Shown in pieces: positions 6,365 to 6,657 of a DNA stretch of 6,657 bases. Source of the DNA: Candidatus Coatesiibacteriota bacterium (GTDB taxonomy: Bacteria > B130-G9); assembly GCA_016929465.1 (NCBI GenBank), contig JAFGIT010000273.1, positions 1 to 6,657 of the forward strand, read 5' to 3'. The stretch's first letter is position 1, and each line of letters starts with the position of its first letter. Under the pieces are notes generated by a model that was given only the letters and a program-made list of their open reading frames with translations, did not search any database and was not told the DNA's origin. Made by a program: the position numbers and the translations under genes.

Positions 6365-6657
6365 ATGAACAGAAAGACGATGACGATCATTATCCTGCTG
6401 GGCGTGATAGCGCTTTGCTCGTTCGCCTCAGCTGCCGACCACTACGTCGATGTCAATTCGGGCAACGACGCGAATTCTGGGCTTTCTCCGGACGAAGCCT
6501 GGAAGACAATTACGTATGCGACCTTGGCCGCGCAGGAGGAAGGTTATTGGTATTACTCCAGCACCATTTTGACGGAGCCATTCGTGATTCATGTCGCGCC
6601 GGGTGTCTATACCCGGGAGACGGGCGAGAACGCCTACGATGCGGGCATATATTTGGA
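6365..6657 (+). CDS. Secreted beta-helix protein (DUF1565-like), 5' part
   Basis: The first 97 codons are in the window; the frame is open at the right edge. Residues 1-23 are a clear signal peptide: N-R-K at the start, a hydrophobic core (8-17) and an ASA cleavage site (21-23), so the product is exported. YVDVNSGNDANSGLSPDEAW (27-46) followed by KTI is the usual N-terminal signature of DUF1565-type or pectate-lyase-like right-handed beta-helix proteins. VIHVAPGVYT (74-83) is the characteristic next strand before the helical coils. Such proteins often bind or cleave polysaccharide or serve as surface proteins; no catalytic residues can be judged from this part. There are 999 nt between this gene and the HEAT-like gene, so it is not part of the ftsH-cdaA block. 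The ATG at 6365 is preferred because of GAGGGA; starting at 6350 would add MRDIE before the signal peptide. Confidence 0.85.
   Translation, partial: MNRKTMTIIILLGVIALCSFASAADHYVDVNSGNDANSGLSPDEAWKTITYATLAAQEEGYWYYSSTILTEPFVIHVAPGVYTRETGENAYDAGIYL

Noticed and set aside
5947-6390. 147-codon minus-strand reading frame
   Set aside because: Its translation (for example KFKVQSSRFKVQ and SAIRNSQF) is produced by the heptamer arrays and the CACGAATGAG and GTAGGGTGGGC elements read backwards. Such peptides are known false calls, and the frame overlaps the start of the beta-helix gene.

Overview
The window looks like chromosomal DNA from an uncultured Gram-negative-type bacterium of moderate GC content. 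It uses Shine-Dalgarno initiation, and at least two housekeeping genes appear to start at TTG. The order ftsH - folP - cdaA is a housekeeping neighbourhood seen in several bacterial phyla. A secreted, apparently DUF1565-like beta-helix protein, and a long spacer full of short dispersed repeats (CACGAATGAG decamers, CGGATTG and AACTTTG heptamers, a GTAGGGTGGGC hairpin element), remind me of environmental genomes from lineages such as Planctomycetota, Sumerlaeota, Hydrogenedentota or Omnitrophota. That placement is an impression from memory, not a result; the window alone does not settle the phylum.

Positions 1-5365 are a compact block, all on the + strand. It holds ftsH (73-1941, membrane AAA+ zinc protease), folP (2134-3360, dihydropteroate synthase with an N-terminal extension of about 140 residues), cdaA (3442-4296, membrane diadenylate cyclase) and an exported, probably lipid-anchored HEAT-like repeat protein (4301-5365). 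The last gene starts 4 nt after the cdaA stop, with its ribosome binding site running up to that stop. It sits where many genomes carry cdaR/ybbR, the CdaA regulator.

Positions 5366-6364 are about 1 kb with no convincing gene. The left part (about 5470-5960) holds degenerate direct repeats and perfect inverted repeats. The right part (6031-6354) is a mosaic of short repeat families bracketed by two 37-bp copies of one element. The second copy supplies the ribosome binding site of the last gene.

Positions 6365-6657 are the 5' end of a gene for a secreted beta-helix protein that continues past the window.

The functional themes are membrane protein quality control (FtsH), folate synthesis (FolP) and c-di-AMP signalling linked to the envelope (CdaA and possibly its HEAT-like neighbour). 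I see no CRISPR array, tRNA, rRNA, transposase, toxin-antitoxin pair or recognisable defence system. The most unusual material is the cdaA/HEAT pairing and the repeat-built spacer; neither amounts to a demonstrated new system.
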